A stretch of 64,000 nt of DNA, from the NCBI GenBank assembly GCA_022496185.1, contig WTXG01000058.1, positions 123,967 through 187,966 on the forward strand, in the 5' to 3' direction. The notes under the pieces are model-generated. The model saw only the letters and a list, made by a program, of their open reading frames with translations, ran no database searches and was not told the DNA's origin. Positions 32,863-44,396 of the stretch are shown here, one piece after another. Position 1 is the stretch's first letter, and each line of letters begins with the position of its first letter. Position numbers and translations under genes: made by a program. The DNA is from Multifurca ochricompacta (Eukaryota > Basidiomycota > Agaricomycetes > Russulales > Russulaceae).

Positions 32863-33451
32863 TGTTACGAACCCTGCTGCGTCATCTTGCTTTTTCCATC
32901 ACGTGATGTGCTGTTTGACCCCGTTTGTCCTTTGTTGACAATGTTGTGACCCCTTTTGTACATGTTTCTTCCTTATCTCTGACTCAGGCTGTGCTTATCT
33001 GTGACTCATACATTACGCTAGAACGCTTACGTATTTTCCCACCAGAATCGCGACTATACCGGATCTGTCTACATATATTCTCACCTGGCCCACACTGACT
33101 CCGTTCTCCTTTCAGTCATATTATGACTTTGTTGATACACTGAGTACGATACTCCGATTTAGACTCCAACCTCTATTACGTATATAAGGCCTGCCTAGAT
33201 AGCCTGTATGCCTTAGACTCGACTTCTTAATCGACTTGGTGCATTACCTTCTGGGTGATTCCTAAGACCCGACTCTTGAATTGTCTCAGTGCTTTTGGCA
33301 CTTCTCCGCTCACCAGTACTAAGGGATTAGCTCCTTGGTATTGACTTCTCACCCGAACTCCGTGTACTTGAAAGACAGTGCACACCTGACTTTGTAGTTT
33401 TGCTATGCGGCTTATCACACGTCGTGACGAACGCCCGCACCAGGCGTTACA
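32863..33451 (+). repeat. 3' LTR of Gypsy-3
   Basis: It follows the purine tract agagagggggtaa (32850-32862) and ends at the right-hand copy of the agacc duplication. Confidence 0.95.
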
Positions 33452-33456
33452 AGACC

Positions 33457-35292
33457 CCTCCATCTCAAATCATGGAACCATCCTCCCCTCCCAAAAGAAC
33501 CAAAGCAATCAGAAAATCACAAAGGATTGCAGACAGAATTCCTCAACCTAACTTTCTGAGGACAAGTCCACGCTCTGAACGACGAGATAGGGCAATCCAA
33601 GAAGATTTAGACTTGGATACTGCACGTCCCAATTGCAATCGTCGTCTGAATCCTTGCTTCTACAACGAGGATAATGCGGAGTTTGTGCAAGGTTCTTCCA
33701 GACTTGGTCAGATGGATCTGCTTAATGCTGCAGGATCGCCTTATAGGGATCCTCTTACATTTAAAGAAGCAATGGAGTCTGATAATGCCAGTGATTGGCT
33801 TGAGGCATGTCAATACGAGATTGATGCCTTAGAAAAACTTAAAGTGTGGTGCCTTGAAGACCTTCCTGAAGGTAGAAAGGCTGTAAAGTCCAAATGGGTC
33901 TTTAAATTGAAAGCAGATGGACGCTTTCATGCTAGGCTTGTAGCAAAAGGGTTCACCCAAATAGAAGGGGTGGACTTCGATGAAACTTTCTCCCCAGTCG
34001 CCAGATTTGAGTCTCTTAGACTGTTACTAGTGTTGGCCGCGCTTGAGGATTGGGAAATCCACCAGATGGATGTCAAATTGGCATTCCTACATGGCGATCT
34101 GGATGAGGAGATTTATATGGAGCAACCTGTTGGTTTCATCGTTGCTGGACAAGAGTCCAAAGTTTGTAGGCTACAGAAGGCTCTGTATGGCCTCAAACAA
34201 GCTTCCCGAGCATGGAACTTGCAATTCCATGCAGTTCTCAATGAACTGAGCTTTACTCGGACGTACTCTGATGCAGGAGTATATGTGTATCATCACCAAG
34301 AGGGGGATGGTTCACTTTTCGTCATTTTATATGTTGATGACATCACTATACTTGGGTCCTCCACTAAGAAGATTCAATGGCTGAAGGACTCTCTATCTAG
34401 CCGATATGAGATGACCGATCTTGGCGAAATCCAGTCCTACCTTGGAGTTAACATCACCAGGGATCGTCCTAACAAGACACTGGATATTGACCAGACAGCC
34501 TATGTATCCTCTATAGTTGAGAGGTTTGGAATGGGGGATTCCAACCCAGTATATACTCCTCTACCCTCTGGCATGGATGTTCATTTGGTCAAGTTTGAAG
34601 ACCAGGCATCTACCTCTGATATTAAGAGGTATCAGCAGTTAATGGGGTCTCTGCTTTGGGTGCAGATTGGAAGCAGACCTGACATTAGTTTTGCTGTTGC
34701 ACGCCTTAGCCAATTTGCTTCCAACCCTTCCCAGCAGCACATGCGACTAGCAAAGTATGTCTTAGCTTATCTAAATGCTACAAAAGAATACAAGTTGTGC
34801 TATTCTGGAGGGAATGGTGAAGTTGGCCTTCATGGCTTTGTGGACTCCTCATGGGGAGATCAAGAGGACTGCCACTCCACCTCAGGCTATGTCTTTTTCT
34901 TAGCTAATGGAGCCATTAGTTGGTGCTCCAGAAAGCAGAAGACAGTAGCACAGTCCACCACTGAAGCCGAGTATATGAGCCTTGCTGAGGCTTCAAATCA
35001 GGCTGCATGGTATAGGACGTTTATGCAGGAGTTGGGGTATGAAGTTACTTCACCCATACAACTGCATTGTGACAACAAGGGTGCAGTAGATCTTGCATTA
35101 AACCCTGTCACAGGAAGGCGATCAAAGCACATACCAATAAAGTACCATGCCATTAGGGAGTATGTAGAATCACACCAGATTGACTTGGTGCAAACTCCCA
35201 CTGGAGAGATGCTGGCAGATGGCCTTACAAAGTCTCTGCCTAGATCATCTTTTGATCTCATGGTAACTGGATTTGGACTAGTGCTGGAATAA
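33457..35292 (+). CDS. Copia-1 reverse transcriptase and RNase H (open frame)
   Basis: This is the second half of the Copia-1 polyprotein, uninterrupted to the stop at 35292. RT runs from AMESDNASDWLEACQYEID and WVFKLKADGRFHARLVAKGF to the catalytic LYVDDITILG (about 34330). RNase H has GFVDSSWGDQEDCHSTSGY, STTEAEYMSLAEAS and LHCDNKGAVDLA, ending with ADGLTKSLPR. An upstream ATG at 33472 (MEPSSPP) is not a true start, because the frame continues from the integrase segment before Gypsy-3. Without the upstream half it cannot make a working element. Confidence 0.9.
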   Translation, partial: PPSQIMEPSSPPKRTKAIRKSQRIADRIPQPNFLRTSPRSERRDRAIQEDLDLDTARPNCNRRLNPCFYNEDNAEFVQGSSRLGQMDLLNAAGSPYRDPLTFKEAMESDNASDWLEACQYEIDALEKLKVWCLEDLPEGRKAVKSKWVFKLKADGRFHARLVAKGFTQIEGVDFDETFSPVARFESLRLLLVLAALEDWEIHQMDVKLAFLHGDLDEEIYMEQPVGFIVAGQESKVCRLQKALYGLKQASRAWNLQFHAVLNELSFTRTYSDAGVYVYHHQEGDGSLFVILYVDDITILGSSTKKIQWLKDSLSSRYEMTDLGEIQSYLGVNITRDRPNKTLDIDQTAYVSSIVERFGMGDSNPVYTPLPSGMDVHLVKFEDQASTSDIKRYQQLMGSLLWVQIGSRPDISFAVARLSQFASNPSQQHMRLAKYVLAYLNATKEYKLCYSGGNGEVGLHGFVDSSWGDQEDCHSTSGYVFFLANGAISWCSRKQKTVAQSTTEAEYMSLAEASNQAAWYRTFMQELGYEVTSPIQLHCDNKGAVDLALNPVTGRRSKHIPIKYHAIREYVESHQIDLVQTPTGEMLADGLTKSLPRSSFDLMVTGFGLVLE

Positions 35293-35593
35293 AGGAGCTG
35301 GAATCTGGAGACGTTGAATACCATTTTCACTCTCCCACCATGCAACATGAGCATGTTCTCGACCTCAAGAGTGACGCAAGTGGTGTGTGAGTATGCCAGA
35401 AGTAGACTCAAAGATGTCAAGCATCACAGCTTGCATAAGCGAATCTACAACTTGTATGCAAAGCTCACAAACCCACACTTGAGAGTTAGAGAAGTTGGAT
35501 CTCTGGCTGGTGATATGTTCGTTCAATTGTGAACAGCAGTGTGCTCATTCAACTCATTCCATGTAAATGATCGATGCCTTCACCATGGAGGGA

Positions 35594-36091
35594 TGTTGAC
35601 ACAGGACATGTCTGGAGATGCTTCAGGCATCTAAGGTTCGCTTCAGCTGTAGACTAGATTAGATTAGATTCCGGAGTATCGGACTTTTTATGTTATCTTT
35701 ATTACATTTCTTTCTCACCTTACTCAGCTGATTAGTGATGGACTTAGTAATGCGCAGTAAGCATGTGATATCTCCTTGGCCAATGGCCTTTAGCCCTCTT
35801 TGTTTATTGTCTGGCACTTGTGGACTTATTCCCAGTGCGCACAGACCATTTCCCCTGGCCCCCATGGGTATATAAGGGTATCTGTTTTGTCTCTTTCACT
35901 TCAGAGTTCTTCTTATCTCTGAAGTGTAAGTTCCTTTTACTATACTCTTCTTTACCTTTGACTAACCGTCTTCTGTAGACTACTTGTCTTTTAGGTCAGT
36001 AGTATAGTTGTATAGAGAGTTCTTCTTATCTCTGAAGTACTACTTGTCTTTTAGCCTAACCTGCTACTAACCACAGTCAGTATAACCAGCA
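35594..36091 (+). repeat. 3' LTR of Copia-1
   Basis: It starts tgttgacacagg after the purine-rich accatggaggga. It has gtatataagg near 35867 and two copies of agttcttcttatctctgaag. The right end is uncertain (accagca or accagcagca), because no 5' LTR remains for comparison. Confidence 0.7.
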
Positions 36092-36109
36092 GCATGATTG
36101 TTTGACATG

Positions 36110-36380
36110 GCTTAGGGGCTCAAGTGGAATCAAGGTTTCTGTCTGATATGGAACACCTGTATTGGCACAGGAGAACAGACTTGGTCTGTCTCTGTGAACT
36201 GGTAGGTCCTTAAATACAGGGATATTGACAGTTATCTAACATAACTATCTAGGCCTATGACGACTGATAGGACTGGATCATAGCTATGTCACAGCTACAT
36301 CATGGAGGGGTGAGCAGTCTGGGCAAACCAGTGGGAGATGTAGGTGGATAAGGAGGGGCTACATTGTTAGAAGTCATGCT
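36110..36380 (-). repeat. LTR fragment of the 16042-17235 family
   Basis: It shares the block acacctgtattg-cacaggagaacagactt with 16275-16310 and the block catagctatgtca downstream. Both family termini are missing. It lies between the Copia-1 LTR and the MULE relic. Confidence 0.6.
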
Positions 36381-36419
36381 AGTCTAGATGTAAATAAAAA
36401 GAGAAGCCTAATATGTATA

Positions 36420-36552
36420 GGCTTGGAGTGATAAGTGACAAAATGCCAAAACGCAAGGTTGAACACTGAAACGCAAAAGTTGAAAATACATGTTACAATT
36501 GGTCAGAAATAAATGCATTTCTTGCTGTCATACCAGATGCAAAGCATCAGAT
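36420..36552 (+). pseudogene. MULE transposase relic, left piece
   Basis: The last 80 or so bases before Copia-2 translate to WSEINAFLAVIPDAKHQ, and the first bases after Copia-2 continue as ICYWHAIRAIK. This is the DDE-core segment typical of Mutator-like transposases of basidiomycetes (WSEINA ... FPNAK ... LCFWHALRAIK pattern). Upstream sequence is too decayed to assign. Confidence 0.65.
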
Positions 36553-36899
36553 TGTTGAACCAAGATACCGGTACAGAGGCTCTGGGATAGCGGTATGACA
36601 TGATTGTGATCACACGTAGATAACACAAGTAAGAACGCATTCATAATTAGCTAGATTACTTAGAATATACATCTAAGATCGGGCATGTGATCAAATCACA
36701 TCAATAACGAGATAATGCACTCGTATAATTAAGTAGCCGATATAGTACATTAAATTGTATATAAACTACTGTATAACTGCTATAGATTAAGCAGTTGCTA
36801 TCGCATTAACGACTGCATCTAAGTCTCAAAGTAAAACAAAGGTGAGATAGCTAGCAGTAATGTAGTATCTAGTGTAGGCTGCGCCATACCTGTTCTATA
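36553..36899 (+). repeat. 5' LTR of Copia-2
   Basis: It is 347 bp. The block aacgcattcataattagctagattacttag ... atatacatctaag is the part that resembles the hAT tandem units. A gtatataaac box lies near 36758. Confidence 0.92.
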
Positions 36900-36914
36900 G
36901 GTTATGGGCCCTGG
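36900..36914 (+). other. Copia-2 primer-binding site, initiator-tRNA anticodon type
   Basis: ggttatgggccctgg directly follows the 5' LTR. It complements the anticodon stem-loop of initiator tRNA-Met (cagggctcataacc) with one mismatch. This is the internal priming known from Drosophila copia and Ty5. The tRNA sequence is from general knowledge, not from this window. Confidence 0.65.
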
Positions 36915-36919
36915 TGGGC

Positions 36920-37150
36920 ATCTTGCACCTTTATGGCTGCAATACACACTCTGCACCTTTAATGGCCGCAATAAACATTTTCTGCGCCTTCAATGGCTGC
37001 GATAAGTGTCTGCGCCTATACGGCTGCAAAAGTAGATGCTACCAGTGAACGCAACGTTCATGTGCCTTTATGGCTGCACTGCTAATGCGCCTTTAAGGCT
37101 GCATAAAAACTACTAAGCTCACCATTGTGCCTTTATGGCCACATCTATGG
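36920..37150. repeat. Degenerate tandem repeat in the Copia-2 leader
   Basis: About eight imperfect units of 23-40 bp of the form tgcgcctttatggctgcaataa, lie between the primer-binding site and gag. They contain few ATG starts. Confidence 0.8.
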
Positions 37151-37274
37151 TTTCTAAGAGCCTGAGTTCTGTTTTGTGCTCTGAGTATCTTTTGTCGCAT
37201 TCAATGCTGACTATGGCTTCTTTTACAGAAACCATTTACTCACGCTTCCAAAAACACTTACTCAAATCTTAACA

Positions 37275-40200
37275 ATGTCGTCTCAACTGACAATTGCCGT
37301 TCCCGTCTTTGACGGATCTAACTATTCCGCTTGGGCCAATGTGATGAGGGCTTTCCTTATGTCTAGTGGGCTTTGGGAGGTCACGAATGGCTCCGACCCT
37401 CGTCCTAATGCCAAGGATGAACAGAACCCTACTGAAGATGAAAAATTACTTCAGAAGGAATGGGACCACACTGATAACAAGGCGATCGGCACTATAATCT
37501 TGAGGCTGTCCACTGCGATCCAGCATGAACATACCTCAACTGGCTCTTCCTTCCTTATATGGATCGGTCTAAAGAGCAAGTATGGCTCAGTGGGGCCCGC
37601 TGCAATCTTTAGGGACTTCAAAGAAGCCCTAAACTTTCACCTGGACTCTGCCAAGCACCCCTTGCCTCAGATTAACCACCTTGAGGTCGCCTTTGAGTGC
37701 CTTGAGACCAATAGTGTCACCATCCCTGATGTCTTGCAGGGCATGCTCCTGCTCCATACGCTCCCTCCCAAATGGGAGGCCCTTATCCCCACCATCCTTG
37801 TTGGAAGATCTCCTTCCAACATTAATCTAGCCATAATCCGCGATGCCATGCTTGCTCAGTGGGAGCAAGATCGATCCAGGGGTAAGAACCCTCATGCAGC
37901 TAATAAGCTCTCGGCAATCAAACGGAAGCGGGGTGACCCTCGCTTTAATCAGCAGAAACACTTCGGTGGCAAGCAGCCGGAGCAAGCGGAGAAACAGTCA
38001 GATCAGAAATTCCAGCGCGGGCGCCATGCCGGGAAGAAGTATAGAGATAATCAGCAGTCCAAGGGACAGCAGCATTCTCACATCGCCAATCAGGCGTTCT
38101 TCCCTCCTCCTCATCTCATAACCACGCCATCCATTCCCTCACCTCCTGCGTTTAAATCTCATTACAGGAACGGAAGGCCTTGCATTGTGATGCGTACCAC
38201 ACCTAAGGAGCAGATCCCTGGCCACTATCAAGTGTTTAACCAAGCCTTGGATCTGTGCGACGATATAGGTGTGCCAGGGACCTCTCGTAACATAAAACCA
38301 CTTGAGGCCTGCATCACTGACCAATTCTCAAGAGCGTCGTCCAGTAAGACCAAACTGGAGGACCTTGAAGAGGATGGAGATGAGCCGCCCTGCAAGAAAA
38401 CCAGATCCCCCTCACCTATTGACGTCGATTCAGAAGACGAGGAGGAGGACCCCAATAATCCTCTGGACTGGGGTTCTGATCATCTTGATGATCAGTTGGC
38501 TGATCTGGCTGGTCTAGACAAGGACAACAATCAAGATGTGTACGTCCCTCCTTTCCTTCTACCCTGCAAAGCTTATAGACACATTTACGCTTCTTTAGTT
38601 CGCGCTTCTAGGGAACCCCCCATTGAGAGCCATTGTTATGCAGGAGTAAACAGCACAGTACATGACTTTAGGTCATGTACCAATATATTTGAGTTGCGGC
38701 ATAATTGCCTGTGTGCTAAATGTAAAGGAAAGACTACGGACGATAGCCATATAACATGGCTCTTAGATTCAGGTGCTTCATCGCACTTTACCTTTTCTCT
38801 CAACGATTTCATTGAGTATGAGGACATGGCGAACCCTGAGCCCATTAAAACGGCTTCTAAGCCAATCTATATCAAAGGGAAGGGTACAGTTCTACTAGAA
38901 CACGATGTCACATACAATGGAGTCACTAGAACGTGCACTACGTGCTTATATCCAGTATATTACATTCCTGATATTACTGGGAGACTCCTGAGTGTCAGAG
39001 AATTTCTTAAGCAAGGGCTGAACGTCTATGGGGACGAACACCAATTAACCTTGCGCAATAAGGGATCCAAAGTCCCTGTTATTCAATGCCATCTGGCAAT
39101 TCCTGGCCAAACTATCTATTGGCTTCATTCTAAGATCGCTAATTTATGATCTTACTCCACAATCTACACTGTAGATTACGATCGAATGCATAAGCGCCTA
39201 GGACATCCTTCAAAGGAAGTCTTACGTCATGCCAAAGATCACACTAAGGGATTCCCCCGAGATCTATCTTATCCGAAGACAGCTCCCTTATGCCCGGGAT
39301 GTGCACAAGGCAAGATGCCTTCGCAATCTTATCTCCCATCTGAAACACGTGCCTCAAAGCCATTTGAGCGCATTCATTCAGATCTGAAGATCTTCCTGGT
39401 AGAATCTTATCATAAATACAAATATTTTATCAGCTTTATTGATGATTATACGTCATTCGCGTGGATTGTCTGTTTGCGCACTAAGTCTGCTGCAATAAAC
39501 ACTTTGCAACAATTCCTTGCCATGATCAAAAATCAACATGACACCACCATTAAAGAGTGGATGTCTGATGCTGGTGGCGAATACAAGTCTGATGTATTTA
39601 TGAATGTACTAAAAGATGAAGGGATAAAAATCCTACAGAGCATGCCTTATACTCCCCAACAAAATGGCCGTGCGGAGCGCTTCATGCACACTTGTATGGA
39701 TAAAGCGCAATCGATGCACATTGAGTCATGTCTTCCAGACTCTTGGTGGGAATTTGCTGTATTGCATGTGGTGCATCTCTACAATAGGACTCCTGTACAT
39801 CGCCTGAAATGGCAGACACCTTATGAAAAAATACATGGAGAGGCACCAGAGATATCTCATTTGCGCATCTTTGGATGTGGTGTGTATGTCTACATTCCTG
39901 AAGAATGTCGCAGCAATAAACTAGCACCTAAGTCAGAACTTATGGTGTACATTGGGCAGGCAGATGGTATTAAAGGCCATCTGTTTATGAGGCTTAGCAA
40001 TAATCAATTATACACGCAAGCTACAGCCCTCTTTGATGAGAATCTCTTCCCTAAGTGTGATTCCACCAGATGGCGTGGAGTTACAAAACTGAATGAGCCT
40101 CTACATACTGAAGGGCCGGATACACAGCCCATTCCTTTAGTGGATGATGATGATTTCCTACCATCTCGCCTTCCACCTTCCAAACAAATAGAAGGACCTC

Positions 40201-42179
40201 AGGTTCTTGACGAAGAACCTAGCGCTTCACAGCCAGAGGTACCCTTGCCTTCTCCTGTGCCAGAACAACAACCAGTGCCTTTGCGGCACTCTACACAGGA
40301 AAGGAAAGTTGCACTTCACCCTGGAAATGTCTATGGGGATAACAGGCACCCCGTCGATCAGATTACAGACATTCAGCAGATGCGGCAATGGAGACGAGCA
40401 GTGGAACCTCGGGGTAGCTCCCCAATTCCATCCGCGCATTTGAGACAGGTTCCTGGTCCTAGTCTCGACACTCCAGCCCGCACTAGTGACGATCTGCTTA
40501 CACCCATAAGGGGGAGTGATGATGAAGTTGAGGATCTAGTAGATCTCGTATCTCAACTAGCCCAGGAAGGGGGAGGAGAATTTGTGAATTATCTGCTCAC
40601 CAAAGCAGTTCCACATGATTCACAGCCACTAGACATGTCCAATATACGAGAATGGACATATAGAGATATTTTGCGCATGCCTGACGCGCAACAAAAGGAA
40701 TGGAAGACTGCCTGTCGTGAAGAACTTGAGGCACTTCGCAGACGGAACGTCTTTACGCTTGTGGACCCTCCCAAAGGGAGGAAGACAATAAAAAACAGAT
40801 GGGTCTTTGACCAAAAATCTGATGGTCGTAAGAAAGCTAGGCTTGTTGCCAAAGGCTTTTCTCAGGTTGAAGGCGTTGACTTTAATGAAATATTCTCGCC
40901 TGTTGTAAGGTTTGAGACTGTCCGTTGATGCTCCGCTTGCAGCGCTTGAGGATTGGCACATCACTGGATTAGACGTCAAAAGCGCTTTCCTGTATGGTGA
41001 ACTAGATGAAGAGCTATACATGGAACAACCTGAAGGTTTCAAAATTAAAGGACAAGAAACCAAAGTGCTACGACTACAATGCGCCATTTATGGTCTTAAA
41101 CAAGCTGCCTTAGCATGGTGGAAGGTGCTGGATAAATCCATGGCAGCAATGGGCTGTAAACGCCTACTCTCAGACTCAGGCCTATTTCTATATAAGGCTA
41201 ATAATGGGTCAATGTCATCATCATTGTATATGTCGATGATGCATTATTTATGGGAAATGACGAAGTCCTAGTCAGAAAATTAAAAACTGACTTTATGAAC
41301 AAATGGGAGTGCAGGGATCTAGGAGATACAAAGGAGTTCTTGCAAATGCGCATAACTAGGAAGGATGGCAAAATTCTACTTGATCAACAGCCATACCTAA
41401 CTAAAGTGCTGCAACGCTTTGGGATGCTAACGAAATTTGCGCCCACTCCTCTCCCAGAAGGCTATCATCCAGAGCCTAACACTGAACCTGCATCCTTCCA
41501 TTCGTTCAAAGTTCCAACAAGTAATCGGCTCATTACTTTACATTATGTTGGGCATGCGACCAGATATTGCCTTTGCAGTGACAAGGCTATCTCAATTTGC
41601 CGCTAATCCATCTCAAGATCATCTTGATCGAGCGCTGTATATCTGCCGATATTTAGCCGGCACATCTGATTACACGCTTATCTACAATGGCAGATCAAAT
41701 GGCGGATTGATCGCGTGCGCTGATTCTGATTGGGCGTCAAACCCAATAGATCGCCGATCTACTACTGGATATATGGTGAAAATAGCGAATGGGATATTCA
41801 GCTGGAATTCTAGAGCACAAAAGACCACAGCACTCTCATCCACTGAAGCAGAATACATGTCACTTTCTGACACAATGCGACAGATTGTATGGATCAAATC
41901 GCTTCTAAGCGAAATTGGCATTGATCTAGGACCCATTCCCCTCTGCGGTGATAACCAAGGCTCCATCTTTATGGCCTCTAATCCTGTACAAGAGCGACGG
42001 ATAAAACATATTGATATCCGCTTCCACTACATTAGACAAATTGTACAGGAGAAGAAAATGAGCTATTCTTTATAGAAGGCTCTGAAAATCCCACAGACAT
42101 GTTCACCAAGAATTTGGGACGCGTCAAATTCCTGAAATTCAGGAGTCAACTTGGGCTAGAGATTAACTCGCCTAAGTAG
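37275..42179 (+). pseudogene. Copia-2 gag-pol polyprotein, broken
   Basis: The start is MSSQLTIAVPVFDGSNYSAW. The gag domain resembles the UBN2 type, with WEHT-like DHTDNKAIGTIILRLS. No CCHC knuckle is visible. The protease is WLLDSGASSHF (about 38757). An in-frame TGA at 39147-39149 precedes the pre-integrase finger (RLGHPS, CPGCAQGK) and the core (HSDLKIF, FIDDYTSFAW, SDAGGEY, TPQQNGRAERF). RT has WVFDQKSDGRKKARLVAKGF, then a frameshift near 40925, and YVDDALFMGN after another near 41210. RNase H (ADSDWASNPIDRRSTTGY, STEAEYMSLSD) follows a frameshift near 41510. A last shift near 42050 leads to DMFTKNLGRVKFLKF and the stop. Confidence 0.9.
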
Positions 42180-42225
42180 GGATAATTGCTTAGCATGCTT
42201 AGCAGCGGCACTTAGCAAGGGGGAG

Positions 42226-42570
42226 TGTTGAACCAAGATACCGGTACAGAGGCTCCGGGATAGCGGTACACATGATTGTGATCACGCATAGATAACGCAA
42301 GTAAGAACGCATTCATAATTAGCTAGATTACTTAGAATATACATCTAAGATCAGGCATGTGATCAAATCACATCAATAATGAGATAACGCACTCGTATAA
42401 TTAAGTAGCCGATATAGTACATTAAATTGTATATAAACTACTGTATAACTGCTATAGATTAAGCAGTTGCTATCGCATTAACAACTGCATCTAAGTCTCA
42501 AAGTAAACAAAGGTGAGATAGCTAGCAGTAATGTAGTATCTAGTGTAGGCTGCACCATACCTGTTCTATA
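42226..42570 (+). repeat. 3' LTR of Copia-2
   Basis: It is preceded by the purine tract aagggggag (42217-42225) and followed by the right copy of the cagat duplication. Confidence 0.93.
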
Positions 42571-44396
42571 CAGATTTGCTATTGGCATGCCATCCGAGCA
42601 ATCAAGATGTGCTTGTCAATCCTACAACATGCCCCAGCACCCTATAATGTCAAAATTGCAAAAGCTGAGTTCAGCTGGATTGACAAATCATTCATCCTGG
42701 TTCATCAATCTAGTGATAAGGTTTGTGTCCGCATGCCTCATGTTTAAAATTCATTATGACAAAAATTGACAGCCTGGAACACATTATATTGCTACAAAAG
42801 CAATTCCTCAACTTGTAGTATGCCTAAATGGAGTCTTACAAATGCTCAATATGCCTCCAAAGGAGCAGCTAACCATCCGAATTCCCCTGATCCCAATATC
42901 CAATAAATCACTCCATCCGTCCCAGCTACCCACCACTAACACCAATCCATCTCCATCAAGTAATGAGGGGGTTGAGCTGGATCTTGATGGGTTGTTGGAT
43001 GAGGGTGGCGATCTGATAGACGAGCTCAATGAATGGCTTGGTTCTGATTCTGATCCAGGCTCAGAGTTGGATGAGGCAGACAAAGATGATCCAGAATGGG
43101 ATTTTGAAGAGGGTGAGGCAGAAGTGAAGGACATCGCATATGTATTTTGCCCAGTGCCCCACAGAAAACCAATCCTTCATCTATTCACAAAACACTTCTG
43201 TCAGCACCTGGCTTTTTCTGAATGAAACGAGGGACCATGCAGTGCAACAGAAATTCGCAAGCACACTGTCATAGAAATGTATCAGTTCTGTCACCAATGG
43301 GGACTTCAGGAAGTGTGGGGATACCTTTGGACCATGTGGTATGTGCTACCCAAGTGGAAACTCTGGGCACACTTGACATCTCCATATGTATCTCAGTGGC
43401 GAACAACAATGGGAACTGAAAACCTCTGGAGGCAGTTAAAGCACAATCACCTGCACCACATGCTTTGACCTTGCCTTGATCTGCTTGTCTGGATTCTCAT
43501 AACTAAAGTCACACCTGAGTACATTGCATGCGCAGAAGTCCTTGAAGACACATATCATTTGGGCCGCTCAAAGCCACTTTCAACCTATCAATGGTACTTC
43601 AAGGTGTCTTGGAAACAGCTCATGGAAGCATCCATCAGTAAGAATATCTATGTTACAGATGTTACTATGTGGACATACAATTGCAGACAGCAAAAGTATC
43701 AGAGCCAGCACCTCTGTAAACATCTTGTCCAATCAGTACAACCTCCCCCCATGTGCTTCTGGCATCAAGTTTTCTGTCACCATGTTTTGCCACTTTATCG
43801 CCACCCTGCTCTTGTATCCAATATTGAAGGGATGAAGGTTGAGCACCTGGATCCAGATGAAGGCAGTATCACTGATGGAGATGATCATGTTTGGATGGGA
43901 AATCCAGATATGCTGGTGGAAGGCCAATGGAAAGAGTTTGATCTTGAGGGGATGCTAGGCAAGCAGCCATGGAGCGTGATGTCGACAAGTACTGAAGAAT
44001 CATCATTGTCAGCCAAACTTGACATGGAAGAGGTACAAGGACTGCTCAATGGTGGAGATGAGAGTGATCTTGAGGAAGAGGTATGTCAATTACTCAAACA
44101 ATCATCAGAACAGCTACTCATTCTCATCAAAGCTACGAATCAAGATTAATGCACTTTCGTCATGGGCAGATGAGCTTGTTGAGGCAGCCAAGATTATCCG
44201 ATCACAACTCCCACACAAAAATCAAATCTGGATCAACAGCATGGTGTCGCAGGACATTGGAGCCAATGCTAGTCATCTGGCAAAGGACGTTCAACATCTA
44301 GAGAAGACAGGAACACGACGACCATGCACCTGGGCCTGTGCTGGTGATCATGAGGCTGCACAGACCTCACGGAACACCATGGGATATCAAATCTGA
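42571..44396 (+). pseudogene. MULE transposase relic, right piece with degenerate SWIM finger
   Basis: Collinear fragments in changing frames are ICYWHAIRAIK (joined across Copia-2), then an acidic segment ending KPILHLFTKHFCQH (to 43225), then YQFCHQWGLQEVWGYLWTMW, TTMGTENLWRQLKHNHLHH and LGRSKPLSTYQWYFKVSWK. The block WTYNCRQQKYQSQHLCKHLV (about 43670) resembles a SWIM finger, with its first cysteine replaced by tyrosine. The C-terminal LPHKNQIWINSMVSQDIG and LEKTGTRRPCTW blocks lie at 44205-44330. This is the usual order in basidiomycete Mutator-like transposases. It has several stops and shifts and no visible terminal repeats. Confidence 0.75.

Larger units (their letters stand above)
25939..33451 (+). 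mobile_element. Gypsy-3: full-length chromodomain Gypsy element
   Basis: It is 7513 bp with LTRs of 587 and 589 bp and the perfect duplication agacc (25934-25938 and 33452-33456). The order is LTR, primer-binding site, gag, PR-RT-RH-IN-chromodomain, zinc-knuckle region, purine tract, LTR. The two LTRs differ at about eleven positions, all transitions, plus two indels, roughly 2 percent. It lies inside Copia-1. Several TGA stops and indels disable it. Confidence 0.96.
24128..36091 (+). mobile_element. Copia-1: Ty1/Copia element split by Gypsy-3
   Basis: Gag knuckle, protease, integrase (24128-25938) and RT-RNase H plus a 3' LTR (33452-about 36091) form one element. They are separated by Gypsy-3 with the duplication agacc. 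The 5' LTR and most of gag were lost at the hAT copy 2 junction. The domain order gag-PR-IN-RT-RH is that of Copia. Confidence 0.92.
36553..42570 (+). mobile_element. Copia-2: full-length Ty1/Copia element
   Basis: It is 6018 bp with LTRs of 347 and 345 bp and the perfect duplication cagat (36548-36552 and 42571-42575). The LTR ends are tgttgaac and ttctata, so they close with TA, not the usual CA. The LTRs differ at about ten positions, all transitions, plus two indels. It interrupts a MULE transposase relic. The polyprotein is broken by one stop and several frameshifts. Confidence 0.93.
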
